Source: Propionibacteriaceae bacterium
Lineage (GTDB): Bacteria; Actinomycetota; Actinomycetes; Propionibacteriales; Propionibacteriaceae
Assembly: GCA_030450535.1 (NCBI GenBank)
Contig: JAKDIK010000030.1
Coordinates: forward strand, 1-13,925
Direction: 5' to 3'
Length of the DNA: 13,925 nucleotides
Of this stretch, positions 1-6,832 are shown piece after piece; position 1 is the first letter of the stretch; every line of letters starts with the position of its first letter. The notes beneath the pieces are model-generated. The model ran no database searches. It was not told where the DNA came from and worked only from the letters and a program-made list of their open reading frames with translations. A program made the position numbers and the translations under genes.

Positions 1-1
1 A

Positions 2-1282
2 CGCCGCGCGGTGTGGAGCTGGGCGCTGTGGGACTGGGGCACCCAACCGCTCAATACCGTCATCATCACGTTCGTCTTCAGCGTCTACATCACCTCGGAC
101 GCGTTCGGTGAGGCCAACGCCACGTCGCAGGCGCTCGCCCTGTCGACCGGCATCGCCGGGCTGATCGTCGCGCTCATCGCGCCCGTCCTGGGCCAGAACT
201 CCGACCGCACCGGCAAGACGGTCCGCAACCTGCGCTGGCAGACGTGGGTGATCGCCGGGCTTGCGGCGTCACTGTTCTTCGTGCGTCCCGAGCCGTCGTA
301 CCTGTGGCTCGGGCTCGGGCTGCTCGGGATGGCGTCCATCGTCGGCGAGATCGCCAATGTGAACTACTACTCGCTCATCGACGAAGTGGCGACCAAGGAG
401 AACGTCGGACGCGTGTCGGGTTTTGGCTGGGGGCTGGGCTACCTGGGCGGCATCGTGGCGCTGCTCGTGCTCTATTTCGGGTTCATCAGCCCCGAGGTCG
501 GGCTGTTCGGGGTCACGAACGCCGACGGGCTCGATATCCGGGCGTCCATGCTCGTGTGTGGGGTGTGGATTCTGCTGTTCACGATTCCCACGTTCCTGGC
601 GTTGCGCGACCGGCCCCGACCGCGCGCCCCCCGCGTCGGCATCGCCCGCTCGTACGCGTTGCTGGTGGATTCCATCCGCCGGCTGTGGCGCAGCAGCCCG
701 CACACCGTCTACTTCCTGGCCGCGTCCGCGCTGTTCCGCGACGGTCTGTCGGGCGTCTTCGCGTTCGGGGCCGTGCTGGCCGCAGGGACCTTCGGGTTCT
801 CGGCGGGCGACGTCATCGTGTTCGGGGCGATCGCCAACGTCATCGCCGGCGTGTCGACGATGCTGTTCGGCTTCCTCGATGACCGCATCGGGCCGAAGAA
901 GGTGATCCTGATCTCGCTCGGGGCGCTGGTCGCGCTCGGGCTCGGCGTGTTCTTCCTTCACGATCGCGGGCAGATCATCTTCTGGACCCTCGGCATGGGC
1001 ATGACCGCGTTCGTCGGGCCGGCGCAGTCGGCGTCCCGTTCGTTCCTCGCCCGGGTGATCCCCGCGGGTCGCGCCGGTGAAATCTTCGGGCTGTACGCGA
1101 CGACGGGTCGCGCCATCTCGTTCCTGTCCCCGCTGTTCTTCGGGCTCGCGATCGGGCTGGGGCACTGGGTGACCGGGGAGGCGAACACCCAGTACTGGGG
1201 CATCCTCGGCATCGTCGTGATCCTGGTGGCGGGGCTGCTCGTCCTGATCCCGGTCCGGGAGCACCGGCACGCGTTCGAGTGA
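2..1282 (+). CDS. MFS transporter, UMF1 family, 5'-truncated
   Basis: This is an integral membrane secondary transporter of the major facilitator superfamily; substrate unknown. The frame is open to the left edge and reads RRAVWSWALWDWG before any convincing start. That is the conserved N-terminal signature of UMF1/Atg22-like MFS proteins and normally lies 10-20 residues inside the protein, so I treat the gene as truncated and the in-frame GTG at 11 as probably internal. About 424 residues are visible, with roughly twelve hydrophobic segments. A loop motif GQNSDRTGK follows the second helix region, and the second half repeats the pattern (FLDDRIGPKK), as expected for the MFS two-fold repeat. 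The C-terminus is complete and ends in a short charged tail (REHRHAFE). The next gene, rbpA, starts 97 bp downstream behind its own promoter, so the two are probably not an operon. The family call is firm; the substrate is not inferable. Confidence 0.85.
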   Translation, partial: RRAVWSWALWDWGTQPLNTVIITFVFSVYITSDAFGEANATSQALALSTGIAGLIVALIAPVLGQNSDRTGKTVRNLRWQTWVIAGLAASLFFVRPEPSYLWLGLGLLGMASIVGEIANVNYYSLIDEVATKENVGRVSGFGWGLGYLGGIVALLVLYFGFISPEVGLFGVTNADGLDIRASMLVCGVWILLFTIPTFLALRDRPRPRAPRVGIARSYALLVDSIRRLWRSSPHTVYFLAASALFRDGLSGVFAFGAVLAAGTFGFSAGDVIVFGAIANVIAGVSTMLFGFLDDRIGPKKVILISLGALVALGLGVFFLHDRGQIIFWTLGMGMTAFVGPAQSASRSFLARVIPAGRAGEIFGLYATTGRAISFLSPLFFGLAIGLGHWVTGEANTQYWGILGIVVILVAGLLVLIPVREHRHAFE

Positions 1283-1330
1283 CGCGGGCCGTCCGGCAAT
1301 CCCTGTCCACAGGTGGAGGCCCCGGGCTCG

Positions 1331-1358
1331 GGGAACATTGCCGCGGCCCGGTAGCGTT
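1331..1358 (+). promoter_or_regulatory. Candidate sigma-R/sigma-H-type promoter of rbpA
   Basis: GGGAAC at 1331-1336 is followed after 19 bases by GTT at 1356-1358. This matches the group of ECF sigma promoters described as GGGAAT-N18/19-GTT for Streptomyces sigma-R, with GGGAAC common in mycobacterial sigma-E/H promoters. Streptomyces rbpA is a known sigma-R target. Transcription would begin about 1364-1366, leaving a leader of roughly 15 bases that contains the ribosome-binding site. A vegetative -10-like TAGCGT (1352-1357) overlaps the same spot, so a housekeeping promoter is also possible. Confidence 0.5.
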
Positions 1359-1368
1359 GAGGCGGACG

Positions 1369-1375
1369 AAGGAGG
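1369..1375 (+). promoter_or_regulatory. Ribosome-binding site of rbpA
   Basis: AAGGAGG lies four bases before the ATG at 1380. It fixes the start there rather than at the upstream in-frame start at 1338, which would put the promoter inside the gene and add 14 non-homologous residues. Confidence 0.8.
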
Positions 1376-1379
1376 ACGC

Positions 1380-1712
1380 ATGCCAGACAAGACACTCAGG
1401 GGTCAGGGACTCGGCGGCAAGAGCCTGGCCGATTCGGCCGGCGTCGAGCTCGCCGCGCGGCAGGATGTCGCGTTCACCTGCCCCAACGGACACGAATTCA
1501 GCCTCACCTTTGCGGCCGAGGCCGAGCTGCCCACCATCTGGGAGTGCCCGCGCTGCGGCACCCAGGCGCGGCGCTCCGACGGCGTGGAGCCCGAAATCAA
1601 GGAGGGCAAGGCGCCGCGCACCCACTGGGACATGCTGCGCGAACGCCGCTCGCTGGAGGAGCTGGAGGACATCCTGGCCGAGCGCCTGGAGGAGATCCGC
1701 AAGGCGGACTGA
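1380..1712 (+). CDS. rbpA: RNA polymerase-binding protein RbpA
   Basis: A 110-residue actinobacterial transcription factor that binds RNA polymerase and the principal sigma factor, stabilises the open complex and supports housekeeping transcription. Visible parts in order: an N-terminal tail with the GQGLGGKSL segment (residues 8-16); a core domain (about 27-70) with C34, H38, C56 and C59 in the pattern CPNGH...CPRCG, the zinc-binding positions of the Streptomyces protein; a basic linker; and the C-terminal sigma-interaction helix with HWDMLRERRSLEELE (about 84-98). Length matches the family (110-124). All four zinc ligands are retained; several mycobacterial homologues lack some. The start is chosen by a strong SD. 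The gene is monocistronic, converges with fxsA 30 bp away, and lies beside the lnt-ppm-fxsA cluster as in mycobacteria (Rv2050-Rv2053c). Likely regulated by the sigma-R-like promoter described upstream. Confidence 0.97.
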   Translation: MPDKTLRGQGLGGKSLADSAGVELAARQDVAFTCPNGHEFSLTFAAEAELPTIWECPRCGTQARRSDGVEPEIKEGKAPRTHWDMLRERRSLEELEDILAERLEEIRKAD

Positions 1713-1718
1713 CGGGCC

Positions 1719-1755
1719 GATCGAGCCGAACGAACCGACCGATCAGGGTTCGATC
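1719..1755 (+). terminator. Possible stem-loop after rbpA
   Basis: GATCGAGCC (1719-1727) can pair with GGTTCGATC (1747-1755) as a 9-bp stem with one G-U pair on the plus-strand RNA, around a 19-base loop. It starts just after the rbpA stop and reaches into the end of the convergent fxsA gene. There is no T-tract and the loop is long, so terminator function is weakly supported. Confidence 0.2.
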
Positions 1756-2273
1756 TCGCCCCGGATGACCGTCGGGTCGTCGGGGCCGGGTCGTGTCCGG
1801 CCCTCTCGTCCGGCTGCCGGCGGTGAGTCGTCGACCGCCTGACCCTCCACCACGGTGTCGGGACGCAGCCGCAGATCCATGAGGTCGGCGCGATCCCGGT
1901 ACGGCTTGGCCCAGGCGCCCAGCAGCGCCTGGACGCCACGGCGGGCCAGCCGTCTCGTGGGTGGCAGCAGACAGAACAGGCCGAGGACGTCGGTGATCAG
2001 CCCCGGCAGGAAGAACAGCAGCCCGCCCACCATCACGAGGAAGGTGTCGGTGACACGCTGCCCGATCTGTTCCGGCTCCGGCGGTGCCTGCGCCAGCGAG
2101 ACAAAAGTGCGCACACCCTCGCGCCGGAACAGCAGGACGCCGACGACGGCGCTCACGATCAGGATCATCAGGGTCCAGCCCAGCCCGATCCCATTCGCCA
2201 ACCACACCAGGAGCCAGACCTCGAGGACCGCCAGCGCCAGGAGACCGGCGAGGATCAGCCCGCCACGCCTCAC
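1743..2273 (-). CDS. fxsA: FxsA family membrane protein
   Basis: A 176-residue inner-membrane protein of the FxsA family; E. coli FxsA suppresses F-plasmid exclusion of phage T7, but its cellular role in actinobacteria is unknown. Hydrophobic segments lie near residues 5-25, 30-49 and 78-101. The family core LEVWLLVWLANGIGLGWT and the region around LPGLITDVLGL (about residues 89-99) are recognisable. The C-terminal 50 or so residues are hydrophilic and rich in D, R and P, probably a cytoplasmic tail. It starts with GTG, and that GTG overlaps the ppm stop codon as GTGA, so the gene is last in lnt-ppm-fxsA and translation is probably coupled. The cluster order is like the M. tuberculosis Rv2051c-Rv2053c region. 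Family assignment is good; function remains open. Confidence 0.88.
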   Translation of the reverse strand: MRRGGLILAGLLALAVLEVWLLVWLANGIGLGWTLMILIVSAVVGVLLFRREGVRTFVSLAQAPPEPEQIGQRVTDTFLVMVGGLLFFLPGLITDVLGLFCLLPPTRRLARRGVQALLGAWAKPYRDRADLMDLRLRPDTVVEGQAVDDSPPAAGREGRTRPGPDDPTVIRGEIEP

Positions 2274-3172
2274 GCCGGCCCCCGGCGCGGTTCGGTCGGA
2301 TCATGGGGCGTCTCATCACCGCGGCGGCGGAAGTCGCGGGCGGCGTCCCGGGCGCTCTTGGAGACCGCGCCCACGAAGCGACCGGCCACCTCGCCGGCGT
2401 CCCGGGCGCGCCGGCCCAGCCGCGTCGTGAGGTCCTTGAGCTGCCGACCGCGATGCTGCAATCCGAGCCGGGTCGTCGACTTCATCGCCTCCACGACGAC
2501 GCCGCCGTCCATCTTGGAATCACCGCGCTCGCGCTCGCGGAACTCGATGGGTACCTCCACGATCTTCATGCCCAGGGAGTGGGCGTGCCAGGTGAGGTCA
2601 CGCTGGATGCCGTAGCCGTGCAGGTCGATGGGCCCGTCCAGGATCGCGCGGAGCGTGTCGGCGTGGAAGGCGTTGAAGCCGCCCGTGATGTCCTTGACCG
2701 GCACGCCCAGCATGAGGCGGGTGTAGATGCTGCCGCCGCGGGAGAGGATCTCGCGATGCTTCGCCCAGTTGACGACGCGACCGCCGGGCACCCATCGGCT
2801 GCCCTTGACCATATCGGCGTGGCGCAGGGCGGCCAGCACCTGGGGCAGTTGTTCGGGCTGGTGGCTGCCGTCGGCATCGAACTCGACGAGCACGTCGTAG
2901 CCGGCGTCGAGGCCCCAGGCGAAACCGGCGAGGTAGGCGGCGCCGAGGCCCTCCTTGCCCTCGCGGTGGAGCACATGGATGTGGTCATCGTCGGCGGCAA
3001 GCTCGTCGGCCCGGCCGCCCGTGCCGTCGGGTGAGTTGTCGTCCACGATGAGGATGTGCACGGCAGGGGTGGTCGTGCGCAGGCGTGAGGTGATCATGTC
3101 GACGTTGTCGATCTCGTTGTACGTCGGAATGATCACGAGAATGCGGCCGAGCGACACCTCAGCATCCGCCAT
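2270..3172 (-). CDS. ppm1: Polyprenol monophosphomannose synthase (GT2)
   Basis: A 300-residue family-2 glycosyltransferase that transfers mannose from GDP-mannose to polyprenyl phosphate, producing the lipid donor for lipomannan/lipoarabinomannan and protein O-mannosylation. Motifs: the nucleotide-binding strand ILVIIPTYNE (11-20), VDDNSPDGTG (43-52), the metal-binding DAD in EFDADGSHQPEQ (D99, D101), and GSRWVPGG. The family body ends near residue 245; a roughly 55-residue basic, Arg-rich tail follows. There is no transmembrane segment, so it probably works at the membrane face with Lnt. The start at 3172 is set by GAGGAG about ten bases upstream, which overlaps the lnt stop. A much longer in-frame open stretch extends upstream, but it is only the shadow of lnt. 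In M. tuberculosis this domain is fused to Lnt in one protein; here they are separate neighbours 14 bases apart. Confidence 0.93.
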   Translation of the reverse strand: MADAEVSLGRILVIIPTYNEIDNVDMITSRLRTTTPAVHILIVDDNSPDGTGGRADELAADDDHIHVLHREGKEGLGAAYLAGFAWGLDAGYDVLVEFDADGSHQPEQLPQVLAALRHADMVKGSRWVPGGRVVNWAKHREILSRGGSIYTRLMLGVPVKDITGGFNAFHADTLRAILDGPIDLHGYGIQRDLTWHAHSLGMKIVEVPIEFRERERGDSKMDGGVVVEAMKSTTRLGLQHRGRQLKDLTTRLGRRARDAGEVAGRFVGAVSKSARDAARDFRRRGDETPHDPTEPRRGPA

Positions 3173-3182
3173 GGGGTTTCGT

Positions 3183-3188
3183 CTCCTC
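3183..3188 (-). promoter_or_regulatory. Ribosome-binding site of ppm1 overlapping the lnt stop
   Basis: Read on the minus strand, GAGGAG ends ten bases before the ppm ATG and overlaps the TGA of lnt (3187-3189). This decides the ppm start and suggests that ribosomes finishing lnt can reinitiate on ppm. Confidence 0.7.
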
Positions 3189-4830
3189 ACTTGCCCGGCA
3201 CGCGCGCGGGCGGTTCGACCATTCTTCCACCCGACGCGCGGCCCCGGGTTGTCAACGCTCCGAGCGCGAGCGAGGCGGCGCCCGCGAGCACCACGAGGGC
3301 CTCGAGCAGGCGACCGAGCACCATGGCGGGCGTCCGCGTGGAGGCCAGCGTCATCGTCTCGACGCCGGCCGCGCCGACGTGGTCGGGGGCGCGCATCAGC
3401 ACCTCGCCGTGGGCGCCGATGCGTCCGGAGACGCCGGAGGTGGTGACCACGAGGATCTGCGTGCGCATCTCCGCCGCGCGCACCCGCGTGACGGCGAACT
3501 GCTGGTCGATCTGGATCGTGCCCTGGTACATGGCGTTGCTGCTCTGCACGACCATGAGCTGAGCGCCGGCGTCCGCCGCCTCGTAGAGGGTGTGGGGGTA
3601 GATCACCTCGTAGCAGATCGCGACGCCGACGCTGAGTGCCCGCCCGTCGTTCAGCGTCACCGCGAGCGCCCCGGGCTCGGTGCCCGGGACGGACTGGTAG
3701 CCGACGTAGCGGAGCTCGGGGATCAGCGGCAGCAGCACCGAGCGGAACGGAATCCACTCCCCGAACGGCACCAGGTTGCGCTTGGCGTAGGTGCCGACGA
3801 CGCCGTCGCGGGTCCACCACAGGGCGACGGTCTGGCGCTCCTCGGCGGTGTCGTCGCTGTAGATGGACCCCACGAGGATCGGGACGCTGGCGCGCGCCAC
3901 CGAGCCCTCGACGAGCCGGCTGGTCAGAGCGTCGGAGCGCGGATCCATGTCGGTGGCGTTCTCCGGCCAGACCACGACGTCGGGGGCGGGCAGGCGTCCG
4001 GCCTCGACCTCGCTCATCAGCGCATCGGTCTGTTTGGCCTGGTTCGTGGTGATCGTGCGAGCCGGGCCGAGGCCGTAGACGCCTCCTCCCGGCGCGCCGC
4101 CCTGCACCCAGCCGACCTGGACGTCGCCGAACGTCGTGCGGGGCGCGTCCCAGCCCGTGCCCAGCCCGCCGACACCGAGCAGGCCGAGGAGGGTGGCGCC
4201 GGTGACACCGGCCCGGAAGCCCGACGTGCGGGTGCGTGGGGGGCGATTGCGTATGGTTTGGGGCGCCGATCGGACGCCGCGGTCGGCCACGGCGTTCACC
4301 GTCCACGCAAGCAGGTGGCCGATCAGGGCCACGAGGAACGACACGAACGCCGCGCCGGTGAAGGGGTAGAAGCCGGCGAGCGGCGAGTCGACCTGGGAGT
4401 AGCCGAGCCGCATCCACATGAAGCCGTCGAACGGGAACACCGAGAGCACCCACTCGCCGAAGCCCCAGGCCGCGGCGCCCCACACCGGCGCGCCCGGCAG
4501 CCGGCGGGTGATGCGGGCCATGCCGGCGATGCCGGCATACAGCAGCGCGGTCACGAGGGTGAGCCCGGCGTAGGAGAGGATCATGATCGAGGTCTGCCAG
4601 ATCAACGACGTACCCATGAAGGCGAGGCCGAACAGGTAGCCCAGCCCGATCGCCGTGTGCAACCGGCGGGCGCGGCCCACCACCCACGCCAGGGCGGCCA
4701 CGGCGATGAAGGCGAGTGGCCAGAGGCCGAAGGGCGCGTAGGCGAGCGTGGCCAGCAGTCCCCCGCCGACGGCGGCCGGCAGGAGCAGCCAGGTGGGCAG
4801 CGGTTCCCTCACCGGGCGGGGCACGATCAC
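3187..4830 (-). CDS. lnt: Apolipoprotein N-acyltransferase
   Basis: A polytopic membrane enzyme that adds the third acyl chain to the N-terminal cysteine of lipoproteins after Lgt and LspA. With the GTG at 4830 it has 547 residues. The first ~225 residues contain about seven hydrophobic helices; the C-terminal half is a nitrilase-fold (carbon-nitrogen hydrolase) domain. The catalytic triad is intact: E290 in VVWPENATD, K350 in YAKRNLVPFGEW, and C406 in VAICYEVIYP. A last hydrophobic helix (about 503-525) precedes a basic tail. Starts at 4824 and 4812 (both GTG) are also possible. I prefer 4830 because TACGCT lies six bases before it, as in a leaderless transcript, and no SD is visible. Reading further upstream gives an Arg-rich non-homologous stretch that would overlap the divergent peptidase. 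It is first in the lnt-ppm1-fxsA operon. Confidence 0.93.
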   Translation of the reverse strand: MIVPRPVREPLPTWLLLPAAVGGGLLATLAYAPFGLWPLAFIAVAALAWVVGRARRLHTAIGLGYLFGLAFMGTSLIWQTSIMILSYAGLTLVTALLYAGIAGMARITRRLPGAPVWGAAAWGFGEWVLSVFPFDGFMWMRLGYSQVDSPLAGFYPFTGAAFVSFLVALIGHLLAWTVNAVADRGVRSAPQTIRNRPPRTRTSGFRAGVTGATLLGLLGVGGLGTGWDAPRTTFGDVQVGWVQGGAPGGGVYGLGPARTITTNQAKQTDALMSEVEAGRLPAPDVVVWPENATDMDPRSDALTSRLVEGSVARASVPILVGSIYSDDTAEERQTVALWWTRDGVVGTYAKRNLVPFGEWIPFRSVLLPLIPELRYVGYQSVPGTEPGALAVTLNDGRALSVGVAICYEVIYPHTLYEAADAGAQLMVVQSSNAMYQGTIQIDQQFAVTRVRAAEMRTQILVVTTSGVSGRIGAHGEVLMRAPDHVGAAGVETMTLASTRTPAMVLGRLLEALVVLAGAASLALGALTTRGRASGGRMVEPPARVPGK

Positions 4831-4836
4831 GCCGGA

Positions 4837-4842
4837 AGCGTA
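4837..4842 (-). promoter_or_regulatory. Candidate -10 element for leaderless lnt transcript
   Basis: On the minus strand TACGCT (TANNNT type) lies six bases before the GTG at 4830, so transcription would begin at or next to the start codon. No SD is present, and no convincing -35 was seen. Confidence 0.4.
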
Positions 4843-4936
4843 CCCGGAGAGCCAGTTGACCTCGAGGGATCGAGTCGGCCCGGTGGCCGAGGCGTGGCCC
4901 ACGAGGGCTGAGCACACCAGCAGCGGACGGAGGCGG

Positions 4937-4942
4937 TAGCGT
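4937..4942 (+). promoter_or_regulatory. Candidate -10 element for leaderless M20 peptidase transcript
   Basis: TAGCGT is followed after seven bases by the GTG start at 4950. This is the classical actinobacterial leaderless layout, with the transcript beginning at the initiation codon. No SD precedes the GTG. The 119-bp divergent gap to lnt holds both promoters and nothing else I can identify. Confidence 0.5.
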
Positions 4943-4949
4943 CGCAGGC

Positions 4950-6341
4950 GTGACCGATCTTCGCGACACCGTCTCCGCCCTGCTCCCCGGCGTACTCGCC
5001 GACCTGACCGACCTCGTGGCAATCCGCTCCGTGAGCGCCCTGGCCGAGCACCACGCCGACGTGGACGCCAGCGCCGAGGCGGTGGCCGACCTGCTCCGCG
5101 GGGCCGCGTGCCCGGACGTGCGCGTCGTCCGCGCGGGCGGTCAGCCCGCCGTCATCGGCCGTTGGCCGGCCCCGCCGGGCGCGCCGACGGTGTGTCTGTA
5201 CGCGCACCACGACGTCCAGCCGACCGGGGATCCGGCGGCCTGGACGTCGCCGCCGTTCGAGGTCACCCGACGCGGCGATCGCCTGTATGGCCGCGGTGTC
5301 GTGGACGACAAGGCGGGCATCGGCGTCCACCTCGCAGCGCTGCGGGCCTTCGACGGACGGCCGCCGGTCGGCGTCACCGTGTTCGTCGAGGGCGAGGAGG
5401 AGGTCGGCTCACCTACGTTGGGTGCGATCCTGGAGCGCCACCGCGACCTGCTCGCCGCGGACGTCTACGTCATCTGCGACTCGGCGAACTGGCAGGTCGG
5501 CACGCCGGCTTTCACCTCGACCCTGCGCGGCCTGGCCGACGTGGTCGTCGAGGTGGCGACCCTCGACCATGCCCTCCACTCGGGTCAGTACGGCGGGGTG
5601 GCGCCGGACGCCCTCACGACGCTGGTCCGGCTGCTGGCCACGCTGCACGACGAGCACGGCGACGTCGCGGTGGCGGGGCTGGAGCGCACCGGCAGTTTCG
5701 CGCTCGAGTACGACGAGGACCGCCTCCGGGAGGAGGCCGGCGTCCTGGATGGCGTGGAGCTGCTCGGCACGGGCTCCATCGCCGACCGGCTGTGGACGCG
5801 GCCGGCCATCACCGTGCTGGCGATCGACGCGCCGGCCGTGGCGCAGGCGTCCAACACGCTCCAGGCGAAGGCCCGCGCGAAGGTGAGCGTCCGGGTCGCG
5901 CCCGGTCAGGACGGCGCGGACGCCCTGCGCGCGCTGATCGAGCACCTGCGGTCGCACGCCCCGTGGGGCGCGGAGGTCACGTTCGGTGCCGACGGCTCCG
6001 GCAACGGCTCACGGATCCCGGTCGCCGGGCTGATCGGCGACGCCGCCCGCGCGGCGTACGGCCAGGCGTGGGGCGTGGAGCCGGTCGAGACGGGCCAGGG
6101 CGGGTCGATCCCGATGGTGGCGGACTTTCAGCGCATGTTTCCGGACGCCACCGTGCTGGTCACCGGCGTGTGCGACCCCGATTCGCGCATGCATGGAATC
6201 GACGAATCGCTCGATCTGGGTGACTTCGAGAAGGCCTGTCTCGCCGAGGCCCTGCTGCTCGCTCGGCTGGGTGAGGCTTGCGCGGCCGGTGAGGATGGCG
6301 ACGGGGCGGGCATCAACGGCACCGGCACGGCTCCCGGCTGA
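4950..6341 (+). CDS. M20 family metallopeptidase (dipeptidase)
   Basis: A 463-residue cytosolic zinc dipeptidase or acyl-amino-acid hydrolase of the M20/M28 group (dapE/carboxypeptidase G2-like; substrate not inferable). The two-metal active site appears complete: H86 and D88 in YAHHDVQP; D119 in GRGVVDDKAG; catalytic base E150 with E151 in EGEEEVGS; D177 in VICDSANW; H415 in MHGIDES. A lid/dimerisation domain lies between roughly residues 190 and 310, with SNTLQAKARAKVSVRV (301-316) leading back to the catalytic domain. There is no signal peptide. The C-terminal ~18 residues are Gly/Asp/Thr-rich and probably disordered. GTG start, supported by a leaderless-type -10 seven bases upstream. Diverges from lnt and converges with the Lrp-type regulator with only three bases between stop codons. 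Confidence 0.93.
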   Translation: MTDLRDTVSALLPGVLADLTDLVAIRSVSALAEHHADVDASAEAVADLLRGAACPDVRVVRAGGQPAVIGRWPAPPGAPTVCLYAHHDVQPTGDPAAWTSPPFEVTRRGDRLYGRGVVDDKAGIGVHLAALRAFDGRPPVGVTVFVEGEEEVGSPTLGAILERHRDLLAADVYVICDSANWQVGTPAFTSTLRGLADVVVEVATLDHALHSGQYGGVAPDALTTLVRLLATLHDEHGDVAVAGLERTGSFALEYDEDRLREEAGVLDGVELLGTGSIADRLWTRPAITVLAIDAPAVAQASNTLQAKARAKVSVRVAPGQDGADALRALIEHLRSHAPWGAEVTFGADGSGNGSRIPVAGLIGDAARAAYGQAWGVEPVETGQGGSIPMVADFQRMFPDATVLVTGVCDPDSRMHGIDESLDLGDFEKACLAEALLLARLGEACAAGEDGDGAGINGTGTAPG

Positions 6342-6344
6342 GCG

Positions 6345-6791
6345 CTACACCAGCGGCCGGTCGACGAACGGCACCGACAGGACGAGCGTGGTCTCGGTGG
6401 AGACGCCGGCCGCGTGCTGCACCTGGGTGAGGAGCCGTTCGAGATCCGCCGGCGAGGCCACCTGCACCTTCAGCAGGTAGCTGTAGCGTCCGGCGACCGA
6501 GTAGCAGGACACGATGCCCTCGATGGGCGCGAGCTTGGCCGGAATATCCTCATCGTCGGTGGGGTTCGGGACGCGCAGCGACACGAACGCCGTGAGCTTC
6601 TTCTCGAGCGCCTCCGGATCGATGATGGCGCGGAAGCCCGTGATGACGCCGCGCTGCTCCAGCCGCCGCACCCGTTGCTGGGCCGCCGACGTGGACAGCC
6701 CCGTCGCCTTGCCGATGTCGGTGAAGGACATCCGCCCGTCGCGGGCCAGCAACGAGAGAATCTGCTGGTCGGTGCTCTCCATGCCCGCCAT
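6345..6791 (-). CDS. Lrp/AsnC family transcriptional regulator
   Basis: A 148-residue DNA-binding regulator of the feast/famine (Lrp/AsnC) family, which typically senses amino acids and forms octamers. The N-terminal winged helix-turn-helix spans about residues 5-50: STDQQILSLLARDGR, then the recognition region IGKATGLSTSAAQQRVRRLEQRG. A linker strand (ITGFRAIIDP) leads to the C-terminal RAM effector domain (about 66-140), including VAGRYSYLLKVQV, where the family has the G-x-[YF]-D/S-Y motif. Family-typical length. M1 and M4 are both possible starts; an AGGA-type SD (GAGGA, nine bases upstream) favours 6791. It diverges from the 5' nuclease across 41 bp, where autoregulation is likely by family precedent. 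The target genes are not evident; the adjacent peptidase and met operon are plausible but unproven. Confidence 0.93.
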   Translation of the reverse strand: MAGMESTDQQILSLLARDGRMSFTDIGKATGLSTSAAQQRVRRLEQRGVITGFRAIIDPEALEKKLTAFVSLRVPNPTDDEDIPAKLAPIEGIVSCYSVAGRYSYLLKVQVASPADLERLLTQVQHAAGVSTETTLVLSVPFVDRPLV

Positions 6792-6819
6792 CGTCGCACA
6801 TCCTCGTCCAGCCCTCTGC

Positions 6820-6825
6820 CAGACT
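6820..6825 (+). promoter_or_regulatory. Weak candidate -10 for the 5' nuclease gene
   Basis: CAGACT sits seven bases before the GTG at 6833, the same spacing as the stronger leaderless promoters in this window, and no SD is visible. The first base departs from TANNNT, so support is modest. Confidence 0.3.
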
Positions 6826-6832
6826 GGCGCGC

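Noticed and set aside
269..1625. Long open frames antisense to the MFS transporter and rbpA
   Set aside because: Their Arg/Pro/Ala composition and lack of motifs are typical of shadows of GC-rich genes. The forward genes match known families.
3379..4911. 510-residue open frame opposite lnt
   Set aside because: It is rich in Gly, Arg and His with no recognisable domain, and lnt on the other strand has its complete catalytic triad.
3173..4969. Very long open frame extending ppm upstream by about 600 residues through lnt
   Set aside because: The extension is Arg/Pro-rich without family motifs, runs over lnt in another frame, and a good SD plus homology place the ppm start at 3172. It is a high-GC shadow.
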